Counted from the first letter of the stretch, positions 1-9,007 are shown. The stretch is 35,685 nt of DNA from JANYJJ01 sp038241115 (GCA_038241115.1 JBBRGA010000016.1:1-35685); one strand, 5' to 3'. Notes: generated by a model from the sequence alone, not told the origin. Numbers and translations are program-made.

Positions 1-587
1 CCACCGTGTAGGTGTTGGGCGCCCACATGCCGGCGAGGTCGGAGTTGTTAGACGACAACGCGGAGATGATCTCGGCCTGGCCCATGTTCTTCATCAACAC
101 GTCGGTCTTCGTGAGGCCGTACTTTTTCAAGCAGCCCTGCACCGCGAAATCGGCGGTCGAGTTTTGCGTGAGCGTAATGGTCTTGCCACGCAGCGCGGCG
201 GCCGGGTCTTTCGCGAACTCAGCAGCGGCCTTCGCACTACCCACCAAGCCATTGGCAGCCGATTCGTCGTTGGTCACGCCGATGGTCTTGATGCCAAAGC
301 GCACATGTCCCAGCACGGCAGGCACCGAACCGGTCCCGCCCACATCCCAGGAACCCGCTGCCGAGGCAGCGATCTGCGGCACGCCAGCTGGGAAGGTGGA
401 GAACTCGGGTGCCAGACCCGCTTCTTTCCACCAGCCCTTTTCGGTCGCAATGTGGAAGGGCAGCGCCCAATACAGTGCAGGCTGGTAGCTGATCTTGATC
501 GGGGTGAGCGCCTGGGCCTGCGCCACACCGGTGACTCCGAAAACAAGGCTCAGGCCCAGGGCTGCTGCCAAAGTGGTCTTCTTCATG
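1..587 (-). CDS. ABC transporter substrate-binding protein, NMT1/SsuA type (C-terminus outside window)
   Basis: Periplasmic solute-binding component of a nitrate/sulfonate/taurine-type importer. About 195 residues are present; the C-terminal part lies beyond base 1. The start ATG (585-587) is preceded at good spacing by AAGGAG. Residues 1-25 form a signal peptide ending in an Ala-Gln-Ala type site. The mature part begins with a strand reading PIKISYQPALYWALPFHIAT, and later residues such as the GVTNDES stretch fit this fold. It is the last gene of the operon, 24 bp after the ATPase. The substrate cannot be told from sequence; sulfonates, taurine, nitrate, pyrimidine precursors and aromatic acids are all used by relatives. 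Family assignment is firm, ligand unknown. Confidence 0.85.
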
Positions 588-611
588 TTGCTGTCTCCTT
601 CGGGTTGGGGT

Positions 612-1409
612 TCAATGATCTGTGCCGGCGTGTTCTTCACGCAGCGACTTCCAGATGCGGGTGCGCAGATGGACAAAGCTCTCCAGGTCCATCACGTCTT
701 CGATCTTGCTGTGGCTGTCCCATTTTTCGGCTTCGCGGATGGACTTCACATCAAGAATTTCCTTGATCTTGCCGGGCCGGCTGGTCATGATGACCACCCG
801 GTCGGCCAGGTAAACCGCCTCTTCCACCGCGTGGGTGATGAAGAGCACCGTGCGCGGGTTCTTGCGCGCAAGCTTTACCAGTTCCTCCTGCATCACTACA
901 CGGGTCTGCGCGTCCAACGCGCCAAAAGGCTCGTCCATCAGCAGCACCTGGGGGTTGAGTGCGTAAGCGCGTGCAATCGCCACACGCTGCTGCATGCCGC
1001 CAGAGAGCTGGTGTGGGTAGGCGCTCTCATAGCCCTTGAGATTCATCAGGTCGATGTAGTGGGCGATCAGCTTCTCGCGCTCGTCCTTGGGCAAGCCTTT
1101 GCTGCGCAGGCCAAAGTCGATGTTGTCGTACACCGACTTCCAGGGAAACAGGGCGAACGCCTGAAAGACCACCGCACGGTCCGGGCCTGGCTCGCTCACC
1201 ACCACATCGTTCACCTTGACCGTACCGGTGCTGGGAAACTCCAGACCAGCCGCCATGCGCATGCAGGTGGTCTTGCCGCAACCCGAGGGGCCAACGATGG
1301 CCACGAACTCTTCGTCCTGCACGGTAAGGTTGATGCCGTCAAGGATAAGAAAATCCTTGCCGTCGCGCTGAAACACGCGGGTGACTTCGTTGAACTGAAT
1401 CGTGGCCAT
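612..1409 (-). CDS. ABC transporter ATP-binding protein, SsuB/TauB type
   Basis: Cytoplasmic ATPase energising the neighbouring importer; 265 aa, usual for the family. Walker A GPSGCGKTT is at residues 40-48, the Q-loop region follows near 82-84, the signature LSGGMQQR starts at 135 and Walker B LLMDEP at 156. The reading frame stays open upstream, but the Met at 1409 starts directly before the first beta strand of the ABC fold (ATIQFNEVTRVF), so it is chosen; the region further upstream overlaps the permease gene. No strong ribosome binding site is seen; the gene begins 34 bp after the preceding permease stop and is probably translated from the operon message. Confidence 0.92.
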   Translation of the reverse strand: MATIQFNEVTRVFQRDGKDFLILDGINLTVQDEEFVAIVGPSGCGKTTCMRMAAGLEFPSTGTVKVNDVVVSEPGPDRAVVFQAFALFPWKSVYDNIDFGLRSKGLPKDEREKLIAHYIDLMNLKGYESAYPHQLSGGMQQRVAIARAYALNPQVLLMDEPFGALDAQTRVVMQEELVKLARKNPRTVLFITHAVEEAVYLADRVVIMTSRPGKIKEILDVKSIREAEKWDSHSKIEDVMDLESFVHLRTRIWKSLREEHAGTDH

Positions 1410-1443
1410 GTGCAGGTAATTTCGGTTGAGGAAAAGAGACGCC

Positions 1444-2226
1444 TCAGGCGTTGCGGTGCTTGAGCAGCTGACGCTCCAGGCGCCGCAGCAGCACATCGAT
1501 GACGATGCCCACCATGCCAATGGCGACCATCCCGGCCATCACGGTGTCGGTGGCGAGCGCGCTCTGGGCACGCACGATCAGGTTGCCCATGCCGCTGCTG
1601 GCCACGATGAGCTCGGCGCCGACCAGCGACATCCAGCCCAGACCGGCGCCAATTCGCAGGCCGGCGATGATGGACGGCACGGCGGCCGGGAACAGGACCT
1701 CGGTGATGGTCTTGAAGCTGCCCACGCCAAGCATGCTGGCTGCCTCCAAAAACCGCACATCGACGCTGCGTGAACCGCGATAGGCATTGATCAGGCAGGG
1801 CGGGAAGGCGCCAGCAAAAATGATGAGCGTTGGGCCGCCGATGCCGGTGCCAAACCACAGCGCGGCAAACGGCACCCAGGCAATCGGCGCCACAAAACGC
1901 ACGGCTTCGAACACAGGCGACACCACGCGGTCTGCCCACTTGAAGCGCGCCATCAGCAGGCCCAACGGAATGCCCACCAGCACCGCCAACACAAAGCCCA
2001 TCAAAAAACGCTGCAAGCTGGCCAGCACGTGTTCGTGCAGCACGTGGCCGGCAAACGGCACCACCAGCAGTTGCGCAAAGCGCTGCATCACCTCCCACGG
2101 CGCTGGCAAAAATGTGCGCGAGGTGATGCCTGAGAGCGCTGCCACCGTCCACAGCGCGATGAAGCTCGCGGCACCGAGCAGCGACAAGCGCCAAAACTTC
2201 GCAGACTCCAGCGGCGGCGCGATCAT
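1444..2226 (-). CDS. ABC transporter permease 2, SsuC/TauC type
   Basis: Inner-membrane permease of the importer, 260 aa with about six hydrophobic helices. The BPD-transport EAA loop region lies around the segment with EAASMLGVGSFKTITEV, followed by the FPAAVPSIIAGLRIG stretch that contacts the ATPase. The start ATG (2224-2226) overlaps the stop of the upstream permease in an ATGA arrangement, so translation is likely coupled; a 23-residue longer reading frame exists but would lie inside the upstream gene. With the preceding permease it probably forms a heterodimeric pore. Confidence 0.9.
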   Translation of the reverse strand: MIAPPLESAKFWRLSLLGAASFIALWTVAALSGITSRTFLPAPWEVMQRFAQLLVVPFAGHVLHEHVLASLQRFLMGFVLAVLVGIPLGLLMARFKWADRVVSPVFEAVRFVAPIAWVPFAALWFGTGIGGPTLIIFAGAFPPCLINAYRGSRSVDVRFLEAASMLGVGSFKTITEVLFPAAVPSIIAGLRIGAGLGWMSLVGAELIVASSGMGNLIVRAQSALATDTVMAGMVAIGMVGIVIDVLLRRLERQLLKHRNA

Positions 2227-3086
2227 GCAGCGGGTCGCCAGGGCATGACGCGCGCTTCGATCCAGCCCAAGCCCAGCGTCATCAACCAACCGCACAAGGC
2301 CACGCTGATCATGCCGACCAAAATCATCGCCGGATAGATATCTTGCGACGCCTGGTTGAGGATGCTGCCCAAGCCAGCCACCGCACCCACCAGTTCAGCG
2401 GCCACCAAGGTCGTCCACGAGGCCTGTAGCGACAAGCGCAGGCCAGTAAAGATGCTGGGCAGCGAGCCCGGAATCAGCACCTCACGCCAGTAGCGCCAGC
2501 CCTTCACATTCAGCATGGCAGCCGCCTCGAATATGGGCCGCTCAATTTGGCGCACACCGGTGTAGCTGTTGATGACCGACGGCACGAAGGCCGAGACAAA
2601 AATCACCATCATCTTGGCGGCGTCACCCAAGCCCAGCCAGACGATGGCCAGCGGAATCCACGCCAGCGGCGGTATCGGCCGCAGCACCAAAAAAATAGGA
2701 TTGATGAACGCTTCGGCCGCGCGACTGGCACCCATCGCCAGACCCAGCAAAACGCCGGCGCAAGACGCCACCGCAAAGCCCATGGTCACGAGCAACACGC
2801 TGCGCGCCACGTGCTCGAGCAGTCGAGCGTTGCCGTAGCCCTCCACGGCGATTTGCAGAAACGCTGCCGCGGTCTCTGCCGGTGTGGGGAAGCGAACCGC
2901 AGAAATGATGCCCGTCACGGCGGTCAAGACATGCCAGGTCGCGATGACCAGGACGAGCACGGCAAGCGCCGATGCAGTGCGCTTGAGCCAGCGTCGGTTT
3001 GGCGTACCACGCTCAGGCGCAACGGTCGCCGCGCGCTCCATAGCGGGAGACGCTGACTGCGAAAAAATCTTTGTAAGCGCTTCCAT
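2223..3086 (-). CDS. ABC transporter permease 1, SsuC/TauC type
   Basis: First gene of the importer operon, 287 aa from the chosen start. It has the same fold as its partner: an N-terminal cytoplasmic stretch, a first helix around ALAVLVLVIATWHVLTAV, an EAA loop (EAAAMLNVKGWRYWREV) and the IPGSLPSIFTGLRL segment. Start choice is uncertain: Met at 3086 leaves a 122-bp divergent promoter region towards the LacI gene, while Met at 3164 or about 3041 are possible and none has a convincing ribosome binding site. A palindrome at 3072-3085 touches the chosen start codon, as expected if a LacI-type repressor blocks this gene. Confidence 0.85.
   Translation of the reverse strand: MEALTKIFSQSASPAMERAATVAPERGTPNRRWLKRTASALAVLVLVIATWHVLTAVTGIISAVRFPTPAETAAAFLQIAVEGYGNARLLEHVARSVLLVTMGFAVASCAGVLLGLAMGASRAAEAFINPIFLVLRPIPPLAWIPLAIVWLGLGDAAKMMVIFVSAFVPSVINSYTGVRQIERPIFEAAAMLNVKGWRYWREVLIPGSLPSIFTGLRLSLQASWTTLVAAELVGAVAGLGSILNQASQDIYPAMILVGMISVALCGWLMTLGLGWIEARVMPWRPAA
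3072..3085. promoter_or_regulatory. Candidate LacI-family operator, box 1
   Basis: TGTAAGCGCTTCCA is a 14-bp palindrome with 12 of 14 positions symmetric around a central GCGC. This is the usual shape of LacI-family sites, which carry a central CG step. It overlaps the presumed start of the permease gene and shares the 8-mer GTAAGCGC with box 2. Inferred from sequence only. Confidence 0.5.
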
Positions 3087-3185
3087 TTGAGTGGCATCAT
3101 CGGCGGCACGCGGTTGATAGTCAAGCGACTGGAAGGCGGTGATTTCCCTATGCCAGCTGAGCATCTACGGCTGCGCAGAGATTTG

Positions 3186-3199
3186 CGTAAGCGCGTACA
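3186..3199. promoter_or_regulatory. Candidate LacI-family operator, box 2
   Basis: CGTAAGCGCGTACA is an imperfect palindrome (10 of 14 positions symmetric) centred on GCGC, 10 bp before the LacI-type gene start. Its axis lies 114 bp from that of box 1, close to eleven helical turns, which would allow looping and autoregulation. The match is weaker than box 1. Confidence 0.42.
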
Positions 3200-3208
3200 T
3201 TTTCGTCT

Positions 3209-4252
3209 ATGCAGCCTACCGATCCGGCCTTGCCCAACATCGACGACGTAGCCCATGCCGCAGGCGTTTCAACCGCCACGGTGTCACGCGTTTTGAACCA
3301 ATCGGGTGTGGTGAGCCAGGCCCTGCGTCTGCGCGTGACCGAGGCGGTGGGCCGCCTGGGCTACGTGCCGCATGCCGGAGCCCGCGCGTTGATGCTGCGC
3401 CGCAGTGGCACGGTGGGCGCGGTGTTTCCCACCATCGACAACGCCATATTTGCCCAGGCCATCGACGCGCTGCAACGCCAGCTTGCGAACTCTGGCCTGC
3501 AACTGCTGATTGCCACCAGCGGCTACGACCAGGAATCGGAAGCGCGTCAGGCCATGAACCTGGTCACGCGCGGCGCAGATGCCTTGGCGCTGTGCGGCGT
3601 GGGCCAAAGCCCGCAGTTGCTGCACTTTTTGCGTCAGCGCGCCCTGCCTACCGTACACGTGATGACCTGCCCCGCACCGCCTGACATGGTGTGCGTCGGC
3701 TTCGACAACGCGCGTGCCATTGCCCATGCCGTGCGTTATCTGTTGGACTTGGGACACCGCCGCGTGGCCATGCTGGCGGGCATGACCGCCCACAACGACC
3801 GCGCCGCAGCCCGCGTGCGCGGCGTGCGCCAGGCGCTGCAAGCTGCTGGCCTCGATCTGCCCGCGTACCGCCTTGCTGAACGCGCCTACAACCTGACCGA
3901 GGCCCGCGAAGGATTCCGCACTTTGATGGCCTCCACATCCACGTCCAACCCTGCGCCCACGGCCGTCCTTTGCGGCAACGACGTGCTGGCCTACGGCGCG
4001 CTGTTAGAGGCACGCAAGATGGGCATCGAGGTGCCCAGAGCGCTGTCGGTGATCGGCTTCGACGACCTGGAAATGTCGCGCCACATTCATCCCACGCTGA
4101 CCACACTGCACGTGCCCACAGAAGCCATGTGGCGCGCCGCCGCCGACAGATTGGTCGGGGCCCTGGAGGCCCGGCCCGTGAGCATGGCCACCGAAGTCGA
4201 GGTCGAACTGGTGGTGCGCGAGTCAACTGGGCCGGTGCCGCCGGGCGCTTGA
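3209..4252 (+). CDS. LacI-family transcriptional regulator
   Basis: DNA-binding regulator, 347 aa, typical family length. The N-terminal helix-turn-helix reads DDVAHAAGVSTATVSRVLN (about residues 11-29), followed by the hinge helix region with LGYVPHAGARAL. The rest is the periplasmic-binding-protein-like effector domain, ending in the usual VIGFDDLEMSRHIHPTLTTL segment. It is divergent from the ABC importer and probably controls it and itself through the two GCGC palindromes between them. Importers of this NMT1/SsuA class are more often under LysR-, GntR- or TetR-type control, so the pairing is slightly unusual; the inducer is unknown. Confidence 0.92.
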   Translation: MQPTDPALPNIDDVAHAAGVSTATVSRVLNQSGVVSQALRLRVTEAVGRLGYVPHAGARALMLRRSGTVGAVFPTIDNAIFAQAIDALQRQLANSGLQLLIATSGYDQESEARQAMNLVTRGADALALCGVGQSPQLLHFLRQRALPTVHVMTCPAPPDMVCVGFDNARAIAHAVRYLLDLGHRRVAMLAGMTAHNDRAAARVRGVRQALQAAGLDLPAYRLAERAYNLTEAREGFRTLMASTSTSNPAPTAVLCGNDVLAYGALLEARKMGIEVPRALSVIGFDDLEMSRHIHPTLTTLHVPTEAMWRAAADRLVGALEARPVSMATEVEVELVVRESTGPVPPGA

Positions 4253-4336
4253 CATCAGGCCGTCAGGCGCGAAAAAAAATTCCTGCGCAGACGATTCGAT
4301 CGCCGAACGCGGCTGCGGGAGTTCAAGGCCAAGCCC

Positions 4337-6250
4337 TCATTTCGGCCCATCACACAAACAATGCGTCACCGCCCCGAACGGTTTGCGGCGGTCAGCCACT
4401 TCCATCAACCAGCCGAGGTCACGCTGAATTTGGCCCGCAGCTGACGCACCGCCAACCAAGGCTGGCAGACCGGTGCTGGTCATGTTGGCGTTGACCTGCT
4501 CGCCCACCATTTGCGTCACTGAATTCACCACTGCGTTCACCACCGCATTCACCAGCGCACCGCCGCCCAACGTGTCGAGCAGGCGCTCCAATTTGCCCGG
4601 CTCGCGTTCCATGTAGGTCACGCGGAAATCGGCGTCCAGCTTGGCGCGGGTGGCAGCTGATTTCAGGGCATCGCTGTAGCTGCCGACGCGGTCGATCAGG
4701 CCACGCTCTTTGGCTTGCATGCCGGTCCAGACGCGGCCTTGCGCGACTTCGTCGATCTTCTCGGGCGTGGTTTTGCGGGCGACTGCGGCTTTGGTGATGA
4801 AGTCGGAATAAATATGACCGATGCTGGCTTGAATCAGCTCGCCAAAGCGCGGGTCGAGCGGGAGCCGCGGGTCGCCTGCGCCGCCCAGCCAGGTGGTGGT
4901 GGCGCCGCCCGCATGCACCCCGACCTTGTCGAGCGCTTTGTCCACGCTGGGCAGAATCGCAAACACGCCGATCGAGCCGGTGACGGTGCCTGCATCGGCA
5001 ATGATTTCGTCGCTGGACATCGATATCCAGTAACCGCCCGAGGCGGCCACATCGCCCATCGACACCACCACCGGCTTGCCAGCGGCGCGGGTCAACTCCA
5101 ACTCGCGGCGCACCAGCTCAGAGCCGAAGGCGCTGCCGCCGGGCGAGTTGACGCGCAGCACCACCGCTTTGACCTTGTCGTCGTCGCGGGCCTTGCGGAT
5201 GAGTTCTGACGTGGACCTGCCGCCCACGCCGCCAGCGGGCGCTACGCCGTCGGTAATTTCGCCTTCGGCAACGACCACCGCCACCGCGTCGCCGGTGAGT
5301 TTGGCTTTTTGACGGGCCAAATAGTTGCCGAACGAGACTTGCCTGAAGCTCTTGGACTCTTCGTCTTTGGCGCCGCGCTCGATCATCACAGCGCGCAATT
5401 CGTCTCGGGTTTTCAGGCCGTCGACCAGCTTCATGCTCAAGGCCAATTTGCCGGCGTCACCGCCTGCCGCAGCAAATGTTTGCGGCAGCGCTTCGATGCC
5501 TTTGGCAATGCTGCCCGCAGGCAGCTTGCGCGCTGCTTCAACGCCGTCGGTGTAGGTCGTCCACAGGCCGTTGTACAAAAGGCTGTCGGCCTCCAAGGCG
5601 TCTTTGGACGGGCCGTTGGCAAAGTAGGGCTCACCGAAGCTTTTGTATTTGCCCACGCGGATGACGTTGGCGGTGACGCCAAATTTGTCGAAGGCGTCTT
5701 TGTAGTAATTGCGCTTGCGGCCGTAACCGTCGAGGTAGACCGCGCCCATCGGATGCATCCAGACCTCAGACGCTTGGGCAGCGAGGTAATACTGGCGCTG
5801 GTCGTAACCAGAGCCCCAGGCCACCACCGGTTTGCCGCTGGCTTTGAAGCGCTGCAAGGCGCCGGCCACTTCGCGCAAGCTGCTCAAGCCAGCGCCTGAA
5901 AATTCGTCGAGCGCCAACACCACTTGCGTGATGTTTGGATCTTTGGCAGCGGCGTCGAGCACGGTGAGGATGTCGCGGAGTTGGGTTTTGTCCTGCTCTT
6001 CGCCACGCGCCTGCGCCAGTGCGGTTTCGCGCAAGCTGCCTGAGCGCTGTTCAACGATGGGGCCAGCCAAGCCCAGAACCAGCGCGGTTTTGTCCATCAG
6101 CGGCTTGGGGCCGCGCTGCATCAGCGACCAAACCACAGCCGCGATGACGGCCAAAAAGAGGAGGTTCAGCAAAACGCGGCGGCTGGCGTCCAGAAAGCCA
6201 AAAAACCAGCCAAACCCCTTGCGAACCGCACTGACAACCCTGTTGGACAT
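4337..6250 (-). CDS. sppA: Signal peptide peptidase SppA, 67-kDa type
   Basis: Inner-membrane serine protease that degrades cleaved signal peptides. It is 637 aa, slightly longer than E. coli SppA. A single N-terminal membrane helix lies at about residues 26-44. Two tandem ClpP-like domains follow. The catalytic dyad typical of SppA is visible: Lys203 in GKYKSFGEPYF of the first domain and Ser404 in DVAASGGYW of the second; the SPGGS loop is near 369-373. The C-terminal end (from about residue 560) is less conserved and Ala/Val-rich. The gene is convergent with the LacI gene and divergent from the AEC carrier, so it is probably transcribed alone. Confidence 0.93.
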   Translation of the reverse strand: MSNRVVSAVRKGFGWFFGFLDASRRVLLNLLFLAVIAAVVWSLMQRGPKPLMDKTALVLGLAGPIVEQRSGSLRETALAQARGEEQDKTQLRDILTVLDAAAKDPNITQVVLALDEFSGAGLSSLREVAGALQRFKASGKPVVAWGSGYDQRQYYLAAQASEVWMHPMGAVYLDGYGRKRNYYKDAFDKFGVTANVIRVGKYKSFGEPYFANGPSKDALEADSLLYNGLWTTYTDGVEAARKLPAGSIAKGIEALPQTFAAAGGDAGKLALSMKLVDGLKTRDELRAVMIERGAKDEESKSFRQVSFGNYLARQKAKLTGDAVAVVVAEGEITDGVAPAGGVGGRSTSELIRKARDDDKVKAVVLRVNSPGGSAFGSELVRRELELTRAAGKPVVVSMGDVAASGGYWISMSSDEIIADAGTVTGSIGVFAILPSVDKALDKVGVHAGGATTTWLGGAGDPRLPLDPRFGELIQASIGHIYSDFITKAAVARKTTPEKIDEVAQGRVWTGMQAKERGLIDRVGSYSDALKSAATRAKLDADFRVTYMEREPGKLERLLDTLGGGALVNAVVNAVVNSVTQMVGEQVNANMTSTGLPALVGGASAAGQIQRDLGWLMEVADRRKPFGAVTHCLCDGPK

Positions 6251-6391
6251 GCTCGTTCCGTTCTGAAAAATTCTGATGCGGTCGAGCTTACAGGCGGGCG
6301 CCGAACTCGGCCTTCACTCCCAAAGAATCACGCAGCTTTGTGTTCCCGATTGCTGAGTTAGAGGACGACGGCTTGCGATACTCGTCGCCGC

Positions 6392-7390
6392 ATGCAAGCC
6401 ATCCTCGCCGTCACCATCCCGTTTTTCACGCTTGTCTTGTGCGGCTACTGGGCCACCCGCCGCGGCGTTCTGCCTGAGGCCGCGATACCTGGGCTGAACG
6501 CCTACGTGCTGTACTTCGCGCTGCCTTGCTTGCTGTTCAAGTTTGGCTCGAGCATGCCGTTTTCCAAGCTCATCGACCCGACGCTGATGGCCATCTACGT
6601 GGTGTGCGCCATGGTGATGGTGTTTGTCACCATATCGGCCACCTTGAAAGGCGCAGACGAGCGCTACGGCATCGACCTGAAAAATTCTGCCTTCGGCGCG
6701 TTGGTCGCCGCCTTTCCCAACACCGGCTTCATGGGCGTGCCGCTGCTGGTGGCGTTGCTGGGCGATGCCGCGGCCGGGCCGGTCATATCCACCGTGCTGA
6801 TCGATCTGGTCTTGACGAGCACGTTTTGCATTGCCCTGGCGCAATCGCAAGAGCAGTTTTCGCCGGGCGAAAGCGAGCCCTCCACCATGCGCACCGCGGC
6901 ACTGCGTTCACTGCGCGGTGCGCTGACCAACCCGCTGCCGTGGGCGATTGCTTTGGGAGCCGTGGCGGCCGCCGCGCAGCTGCAACTGCCAGCGCCGGCC
7001 AACCAGGTCATTCAGATGCTCGCCGACTCGGCCAGCCCGGTAGCGCTGTTCACCATCGGTGCGGTGCTGTGGCGCGCGGGCCAACACAGCGGCGCAAAAA
7101 CACCGGTGCGCCAATACCTTCCGGTGGCTCTGCTCAAGCTGTTCGTGCACCCGCTGTTGGTGCTGAGCGTCGGCGTGATCGCAAAAGCCTTGGGCGCACC
7201 GGTGTCGGCCTTCGGTTTGACGGTGCTGGTGCTGGCGGCGGCGCTGCCCAGCGCCAGCAACGTGTCGTTGCTGGCCGAGCGCTACGGCGCGGACAACGGC
7301 CGCGTTGCGCGCATCATCATGGCCAGCACGGTGATGGCGTTCATCAGCTTTTCGCTGCTGGCCTGGGTGCTCGTCGCGAAGCCAGGTTGA
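6392..7390 (+). CDS. AEC-family (auxin efflux carrier-like) transporter
   Basis: Inner-membrane carrier of 332 aa with about ten hydrophobic segments in two halves, separated by a polar central loop near residues 150-175. The first helix (ILAVTIPFFTLVLCGYWATR) and the ALPCLLFKFGSSMPFSKL stretch are typical of the bacterial AEC/MdcF-like group. Members export or exchange small organic acids such as malonate or malate; the substrate here is not known. It is divergent from sppA with a 141-bp gap. Confidence 0.88.
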   Translation: MQAILAVTIPFFTLVLCGYWATRRGVLPEAAIPGLNAYVLYFALPCLLFKFGSSMPFSKLIDPTLMAIYVVCAMVMVFVTISATLKGADERYGIDLKNSAFGALVAAFPNTGFMGVPLLVALLGDAAAGPVISTVLIDLVLTSTFCIALAQSQEQFSPGESEPSTMRTAALRSLRGALTNPLPWAIALGAVAAAAQLQLPAPANQVIQMLADSASPVALFTIGAVLWRAGQHSGAKTPVRQYLPVALLKLFVHPLLVLSVGVIAKALGAPVSAFGLTVLVLAAALPSASNVSLLAERYGADNGRVARIIMASTVMAFISFSLLAWVLVAKPG

Positions 7391-7496
7391 ACCTGCGTCA
7401 GCAAGCCGCGTCAGAACCTGAAAGCTGTCGGCAGTAAGGTGCAAACGCCGGGCGCGACTTCTAAAATTCTCATCTTTTTGCGCTCTCCAACACCCC

Positions 7497-7661
7497 ATGA
7501 AAACCTACCAATGCATCGTTTGCAGCTTCATCTATGACGAGGCCGAAGGGCTGCCCAGCGAAGGCATCGCGCCCGGAACGCGTTGGGCCGATGTGCCTGC
7601 AGACTGGATGTGCCCTGACTGCGGCGTGTCCAAGGCCGACTTCGAAATGATTGAAATCTGA
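7497..7661 (+). CDS. rubA: Rubredoxin
   Basis: Small one-electron carrier of 54 aa, full family length. Four cysteines in two CxxC pairs (Cys6/Cys9 in CIVC and Cys39/Cys42 in CPDC) bind a single iron. Aromatic core residues typical of rubredoxins (Tyr4, Tyr13, Trp30, Trp38) are present. The stop TGA shares its A with the ATG of the reductase gene that follows, so the two are translationally coupled and should work as an electron-transfer pair from NAD(P)H. No hydroxylase is nearby, so the terminal acceptor is unknown. Confidence 0.95.
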   Translation: MKTYQCIVCSFIYDEAEGLPSEGIAPGTRWADVPADWMCPDCGVSKADFEMIEI

Positions 7662-8932
7662 TGACCAGCGCAGCGGCAGCAGGTCCCTCGGTGACTCAGT
7701 CAACGGCGCAGTCAGCCAACCCAACCGCAGGCGTCGTCATCATCGGCAGCGGCTTGGCCGGCTACACCTTGGCGCGCGAATTTCGCAAGCTGGACAAGGA
7801 AACACCGCTGACGATTTTGAGTCGCGACCACGCCGGCTTCTACTCCAAGCCGATGTTGTCGAACGCATTGACCAGCAACAAGACAGCCGCCACTTTGGTG
7901 ATGAAGTCGGCCGAGAAAATGGCCGCCGAACTGAACGCCAGCGTGCGCCCCGACACGCACATCGAGCGCTTCAACCCCGCGGCACGAACTGTCAGCCTGC
8001 GTGGCGGCGAGGACCTGCCGTACCGCGATCTGGTACTTGCTTTGGGCGCCGACACTTTGCACGCAGCGCTTCAGGGCAACGGCGCCGACGCGGTGATTTC
8101 GGTCAACGACCTTGACGATTACGCGCGCTTTGCGCAGCGCCTGGAAAGCATGAAGAAGGAGGGCGAGGCAAAAGAAGACGAGGCAGAACAAGGCGAGGCC
8201 AAACAAGGAGAGATCGCCGTGGCCATCCTGGGGGCAGGTTTGATCGGCTGTGAGTTCGCCAACGACCTGCTGCACCGCGGCATTCGCGCCACCGTGATTG
8301 ATCTGGCCGACCGGCCGCTGTCGCGATTGTTGCCCGATGCGGCGAGCGCATTCATGCGCGAAAAGCTGCAAGCCGCAGGCATTCAGTTTCGCTTCAACGT
8401 GGCGGTCAGCCAGGTCGAAAAAACGGCCAGCGGCTTCGATCTGCACCTTGGGGATGGCAGCCATGTGCAGGCCGACCTGGTGCTCAGCGCCATCGGCCTG
8501 CGACCGCGCACCACGCTGGCCAAGGCGGCCGGTTTGGCAGTGAGTCGCGGCGTGACGGTCAACCGCTACATGGCCACTTCTGCCGCGCATGTGCACGCAC
8601 TCGGCGACTGCGCCGAGGTGGCGGGCCACGTGCTGCCCTACGTGATGCCACTGATGCAACAAGCGCGCGCATTGGCCGCCACCTTGGCCGGCACGCCCAC
8701 GCAAGTTGTCTACCCCGCAATGCCGGTGATGGTGAAAACGCCCGCCTGCCCCACGGTGGTGTGTTCGCCTGCGCCGCACGCGGTGGGTGCGTGGCAAGTC
8801 ACCACTTCTGTCGACGCTTGTGATGCGCGTTTCATCGGCGCCGACGGCAGCACCTTGGGCTTTGCTTTGCTGGGCACAGCCACGGCCCAAAAGCAGGCAC
8901 TGGCTGCGCAGGTGACGGGTTGGTTGGTTTGA
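7661..8932 (+). CDS. Rubredoxin reductase-like FAD/NAD(P)-dependent oxidoreductase
   Basis: Flavoprotein of 423 aa that probably passes electrons from NAD(P)H to the rubredoxin encoded just before it. The FAD-binding GSGLAG motif is at residues 29-34, the NAD(P)-binding GAGLIG at 191-196, and the second FAD motif HALGDCAEV near 312-320. Gene coupling to rubredoxin (1-bp overlap) supports the role. A lysine/glutamate-rich stretch at about residues 164-184, made of repeated GEA/DEA/QGE units, sits just before the NAD(P) domain and looks like an expanded linker. A related ferredoxin or nitrite reductase-type role is possible but less likely given the partner. Confidence 0.9.
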   Translation: MTSAAAAGPSVTQSTAQSANPTAGVVIIGSGLAGYTLAREFRKLDKETPLTILSRDHAGFYSKPMLSNALTSNKTAATLVMKSAEKMAAELNASVRPDTHIERFNPAARTVSLRGGEDLPYRDLVLALGADTLHAALQGNGADAVISVNDLDDYARFAQRLESMKKEGEAKEDEAEQGEAKQGEIAVAILGAGLIGCEFANDLLHRGIRATVIDLADRPLSRLLPDAASAFMREKLQAAGIQFRFNVAVSQVEKTASGFDLHLGDGSHVQADLVLSAIGLRPRTTLAKAAGLAVSRGVTVNRYMATSAAHVHALGDCAEVAGHVLPYVMPLMQQARALAATLAGTPTQVVYPAMPVMVKTPACPTVVCSPAPHAVGAWQVTTSVDACDARFIGADGSTLGFALLGTATAQKQALAAQVTGWLV

Positions 8933-9007
8933 AGATGCAAAACCTCTGCCGCCTATGAAACGCATCAAAACGCTGCGGCGTAGCGATTGAAGAAAAAGGA
9001 GTTGAAG

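Noticed and set aside
4253..4336. Rho-independent terminator between the convergent LacI and sppA genes
   Set aside because: An A-run flanked by GCGCG and CTGCGC is present, but no stable stem directly before a T-run could be drawn on either strand.
7712..8968. Minus-strand open frame of 418 codons opposite the rubredoxin reductase gene
   Set aside because: The plus frame has FAD and NAD motifs and a coupled rubredoxin gene; the minus frame has biased composition and no recognisable domain.
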